Origin: CAWDVK01 sp963805715
Lineage (GTDB): Bacteria; Actinomycetota; Actinomycetes; Streptosporangiales; Streptosporangiaceae
Direction of reading: 5' to 3'
Length of the DNA: 64,000 nt
NCBI GenBank assembly: GCA_963805715.1
Contig: CAWDVK010000004.1
Span: 1-64,000, forward strand
This document shows, piece by piece, positions 61,431 to 64,000 of the stretch (its first letter is position 1; each line of letters begins with the position of its first letter). The position numbers and the translations under genes were made by a program. Under the pieces are notes generated by a model that was not told where the DNA came from, made no database searches, and saw only the letters and a program-made list of their open reading frames with translations.

Positions 61431-63218
61431 ATGACGGAGCTGACAATCCGGCCGGACGAGATCCGGGATGCGCTGGCGCGTTTCGTCGAGACCTATGAGC
61501 CGGGCACCTCCGCGAAGGAGGAAGTCGGCGTCGTGGCCGAGTGCGGTGACGGAATCGCCAGGGTCGAGGGACTCGCTTCTGTCATGGCCAACGAGCTGCT
61601 GGAGTTCGAGGACGGCACCCGCGGCCTCGCGCTGAACCTGGACGTCCGCGAGATCGGTGTCGTGGTGCTGGGCGAGTACAGCAAGATCGACGAGGGCCAG
61701 CGGGTCAGGCGGACCGGCGAGGTGCTGTCCGTCCCGGTCGGAGACGGCTTCCTCGGCCGGGTGGTCGACCCGCTCGGCAACCCGATGGACGGCAAGGGCC
61801 CGATCGAGGGCACCGAGCTGCGCGAGCTTGAGCTGCAGGCACCGTCCGTGGTGCAGCGCAGGAAGGTCAATGAGCCGCTGCAGACCGGAATCAAGGCCAT
61901 CGACGCCATCACGCCGATCGGGCGGGGCCAGCGGGAGCTGATCATCGGTGACCGGCAGACCGGCAAGACGGCCATCGCCATCGACACGATCATCAACCAG
62001 AAGGGCAACTGGGACTCCGGCGACCCGGCCCGGCAGGTCAAGTGCGTCTACGTCGCGGTCGGCCAGAAGGGCTCCACGATCGCCCAGGTCCGGCAGTCCC
62101 TGGAGGACGCGGGCGCCCTGGAGTACACGTCGATCGTGGCGGCCCCGGCGTCGGATCCGGCGGGCTTCAAGTACATCGCGCCGTTCACCGGATCGGCCAT
62201 CGGCCAGCACTGGATGTACGCGGGCCAGCACGTGCTGATCATCTTCGACGACCTGACCAAGCAGGCCGAGGCGTACCGGGCGATCTCCCTGCTGCTGCGC
62301 CGGCCGCCGGGACGCGAGGCCTACCCCGGTGACGTGTTCTACCTGCACTCGCGGCTGCTCGAGCGCTGCGCGAAGCTCTCCGATGAGCTGGGCGGCGGGT
62401 CGCTGACCGGCCTGCCGATCGTCGAGACCAAGGCCAACGACATTTCCGCCTATATCCCCACCAACGTCATCTCCATCACCGACGGCCAGATCTTCCTGGA
62501 GACCGACCTGTTCAACTCGGGCGTCCGGCCGGCCATCAACGTCGGCCAGTCGGTGTCGCGAGTCGGCGGCGACGCGCAGATCAAGGCGATGAAGAAGGTC
62601 GCGGGCGGGCTGAAGCTGGCCCTCTCGCAGTTCCGGGACCTGGAGGCGTTCGCGTCCTTCTCCTCCGACCTGGACGCCGCCTCCCGTGCCCAGCTCGACC
62701 GCGGCGCGCGCCTGGTGGAGCTGCTCAAGCAGCCGCAGTACAGCCCGATGCCGGTCGAAGAGCAGGCGGTCTCGGTCTGGGCCGGCACGTCCGGGTACCT
62801 GGATGACGTGCCGGTCGAGGACATCAGCCGGTTCGAGTCCGAGTTCCTGGACGACCTGCGCCGGTCGCACCCTGGGATCCTCGACGCGATCCGGGAGACC
62901 GGTGACCTGTCCGATGACACTGTCAGCGCGCTCAAGGACGCGATCGAGGAGTTCCGGCGCGGTTTCGAGACCACCGGCGGGCAGCTGCTCGTGCAGGAAG
63001 AGGAGGCCGAGCCCGCCGAGCCTGGCCAGGTCCAGCCGGAACGGATCAAGAAGCGCACACAGCCTCGCGACGAGGAGTCCGGCCCGGCTGCGCCGGACGC
63101 CAGCGCTGACCAGGGTGCCGCGCCGGACGCCAGCGCGGAGGCGGGCGCGGCACCGGACCCGGGCGCGGACCAGAGTGCCCCGTCCGGCGCCACGGCCGCG
63201 CGGGACGAGACTGAGTAA
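61431..63218 (+). CDS. atpA: ATP synthase F1 subunit alpha with long C-terminal tail
   Basis: 595 residues against about 510-550 usually. P-loop GDRQTGKTAIA, alpha-type PAINVGQSVSRVGGDAQ and VFYLHSRLLERCAKLSDELG are intact. The last about 80 residues after FETTGGQLLVQEEE are Glu/Pro/Ala/Asp-rich with APDASA(D/E) repeats and no fold, an extension similar in type to but longer than that of other actinobacterial alpha subunits, where the tail restrains ATP hydrolysis. Preceded by a GGAAG site. Confidence 0.96.
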   Translation: MTELTIRPDEIRDALARFVETYEPGTSAKEEVGVVAECGDGIARVEGLASVMANELLEFEDGTRGLALNLDVREIGVVVLGEYSKIDEGQRVRRTGEVLSVPVGDGFLGRVVDPLGNPMDGKGPIEGTELRELELQAPSVVQRRKVNEPLQTGIKAIDAITPIGRGQRELIIGDRQTGKTAIAIDTIINQKGNWDSGDPARQVKCVYVAVGQKGSTIAQVRQSLEDAGALEYTSIVAAPASDPAGFKYIAPFTGSAIGQHWMYAGQHVLIIFDDLTKQAEAYRAISLLLRRPPGREAYPGDVFYLHSRLLERCAKLSDELGGGSLTGLPIVETKANDISAYIPTNVISITDGQIFLETDLFNSGVRPAINVGQSVSRVGGDAQIKAMKKVAGGLKLALSQFRDLEAFASFSSDLDAASRAQLDRGARLVELLKQPQYSPMPVEEQAVSVWAGTSGYLDDVPVEDISRFESEFLDDLRRSHPGILDAIRETGDLSDDTVSALKDAIEEFRRGFETTGGQLLVQEEEAEPAEPGQVQPERIKKRTQPRDEESGPAAPDASADQGAAPDASAEAGAAPDPGADQSAPSGATAARDETE

Positions 63219-63233
63219 GGCGGGCGGACCTGC

Positions 63234-64000
63234 ATGGGAGCACAGCTACGCGCGGTCAGGCGGCGGATCAGGAGCGTCCAGTCCACCGCCAAGATCACGC
63301 GTGCCCAGGAGCTGATCGCGGCCTCGCGGATTATCAAGGCCCAGCAGCGAGTCCGCGCGGCGCTACCGTATGCCCGGGAGATCACCCAGGCGGTCGAGGC
63401 GGTCGTCAGCCGGTCCGGCCAGATCCGGCACCCGCTGACCACCCCGCGGGAGAACCCGTCCCGTGCCGCGCTGCTGGTCATCACCAGCGATCGCGGTTTC
63501 GCCGGCGGCTACAACGCCAACGTGCTGCGCGAGGCCCAGCGGCTCCGGGCGCTGCTGCGTGACCGGCGGCTCGAGCCGGTGACGTACGTATCCGGACGCA
63601 AGGGCATCGTCTGGCACAGCTTCCGCGGCCACGAGCTGGTCGGCCAGTGGAGCGGGTTCTCCGAGACCCCGACGAACGCGAACGCCACCGAGATCACCAG
63701 GACCCTGCTGGAGGCCTACAACACGCCCATCGAGGAAGGCGGCGTGGACGAGATCAACATCGTCTACACCGAGTTCATCTCGATGCTCACCCAGCAGCCG
63801 GTGATCCGCAGGCTGCTGCCGATCGAGATCGAGGAGACGACCGAGGAAGGGCCGTCAGGACCGCTGCCGGCGTATGAGTTCGAGCCAGCGGCGGACATCG
63901 TGCTGGACGCGCTGCTGCCGTGGTACCTGGAAAGCAGGATCTTCACCGCGCTGCTCGAGGCCGCGGCCGCCGAGGTGGCCGCGCGGCGGCGGGCGATGAA
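63234..64000 (+). CDS. atpG: ATP synthase F1 subunit gamma (partial, runs off the right edge)
   Basis: ATG at 63234, 15 bp after atpA; open to the last base (255 residues seen). The N-terminal helix VRRRIRSVQSTAKITRAQEL, IAASRIIKAQQRV is the rotor shaft signature, with Q-E in place of the common M-K. The Rossmann part ALLVITSDRGFAGGYNANVL follows, and the C-terminal helix TALLEAAAAEVAARRRAM is cut by the window end just before the conserved final segment. Confidence 0.95.
   Translation, partial: MGAQLRAVRRRIRSVQSTAKITRAQELIAASRIIKAQQRVRAALPYAREITQAVEAVVSRSGQIRHPLTTPRENPSRAALLVITSDRGFAGGYNANVLREAQRLRALLRDRRLEPVTYVSGRKGIVWHSFRGHELVGQWSGFSETPTNANATEITRTLLEAYNTPIEEGGVDEINIVYTEFISMLTQQPVIRRLLPIEIEETTEEGPSGPLPAYEFEPAADIVLDALLPWYLESRIFTALLEAAAAEVAARRRAM

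Noticed and set aside
54595..62870. Very long antisense frames on the minus strand (784 residues at 54595-56949, 695 residues at 60783-62870)
   Set aside because: They lie opposite prmC, tsaC, the glycosyltransferase and atpH/atpA, and have Arg/Gly/Pro/His-rich composition with no motifs: typical shadows of high-GC third-position bias.

Overview
The window is high-GC DNA with GTG/TTG starts and many 4-bp gene overlaps. It carries the actinobacterial order tRNA-Arg, response regulator, ArgS-like nrtL, rho, rpmE, prfA, prmC, tsaC, MraY/WecA-like transferase, atpI, atpZ-like, atpBEFHAG. This points to a filamentous-type actinomycete (Streptomycetales/Streptosporangiales-like). Species cannot be told from the sequence.

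Layout. (1) 1-7441, minus strand: a three-gene vWA / MoxR-ATPase / protease-like VMAP conflict system. The vWA-NB-ARC-TPR gene has two frameshifts and runs off the left edge. (2) 7687-15345: mobile-element wreckage. It holds two IS66-family elements, one with a passenger methyltransferase and a perfect 8-bp target duplication that splits another gene, and a serine recombinase remnant. (3) 15378-47882: a roughly 32.5-kb genomic island bounded by a 46-bp direct repeat of the 3' part of tRNA-Arg(CCG). The distal copy is itself interrupted by an IS256-family element. The island holds an IS5-like element, a toxin-antitoxin-like pair, nested IS3/IS66/group II intron debris, a large arsenic and metal resistance cluster, an N-terminally degraded tyrosine integrase, and an XRE-ImmA operon with a broken TIM-barrel gene. 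(4) 47838-64000: the conserved chromosomal backbone, ending inside atpG.

The arsenic cluster has arsM (methylation), arsI (C-As lyase type), four ArsR-type regulators, an MFS permease, a MIP channel, a CoA-disulfide-reductase-like flavoprotein, a PstS-like lipoprotein and arsC. There is no ACR3 or ArsB pump. Exit of As(III) presumably relies on the MIP channel and/or the MFS protein. Two near-identical TSUP exporters in opposite orientation, a CDF transporter, an MntP-like pump and ChrA add a broader metal/oxyanion theme.

Several genes, including rho, are broken by single-base shifts. Some may be true pseudogenes and some may be assembly indels; this cannot be decided from the sequence alone.
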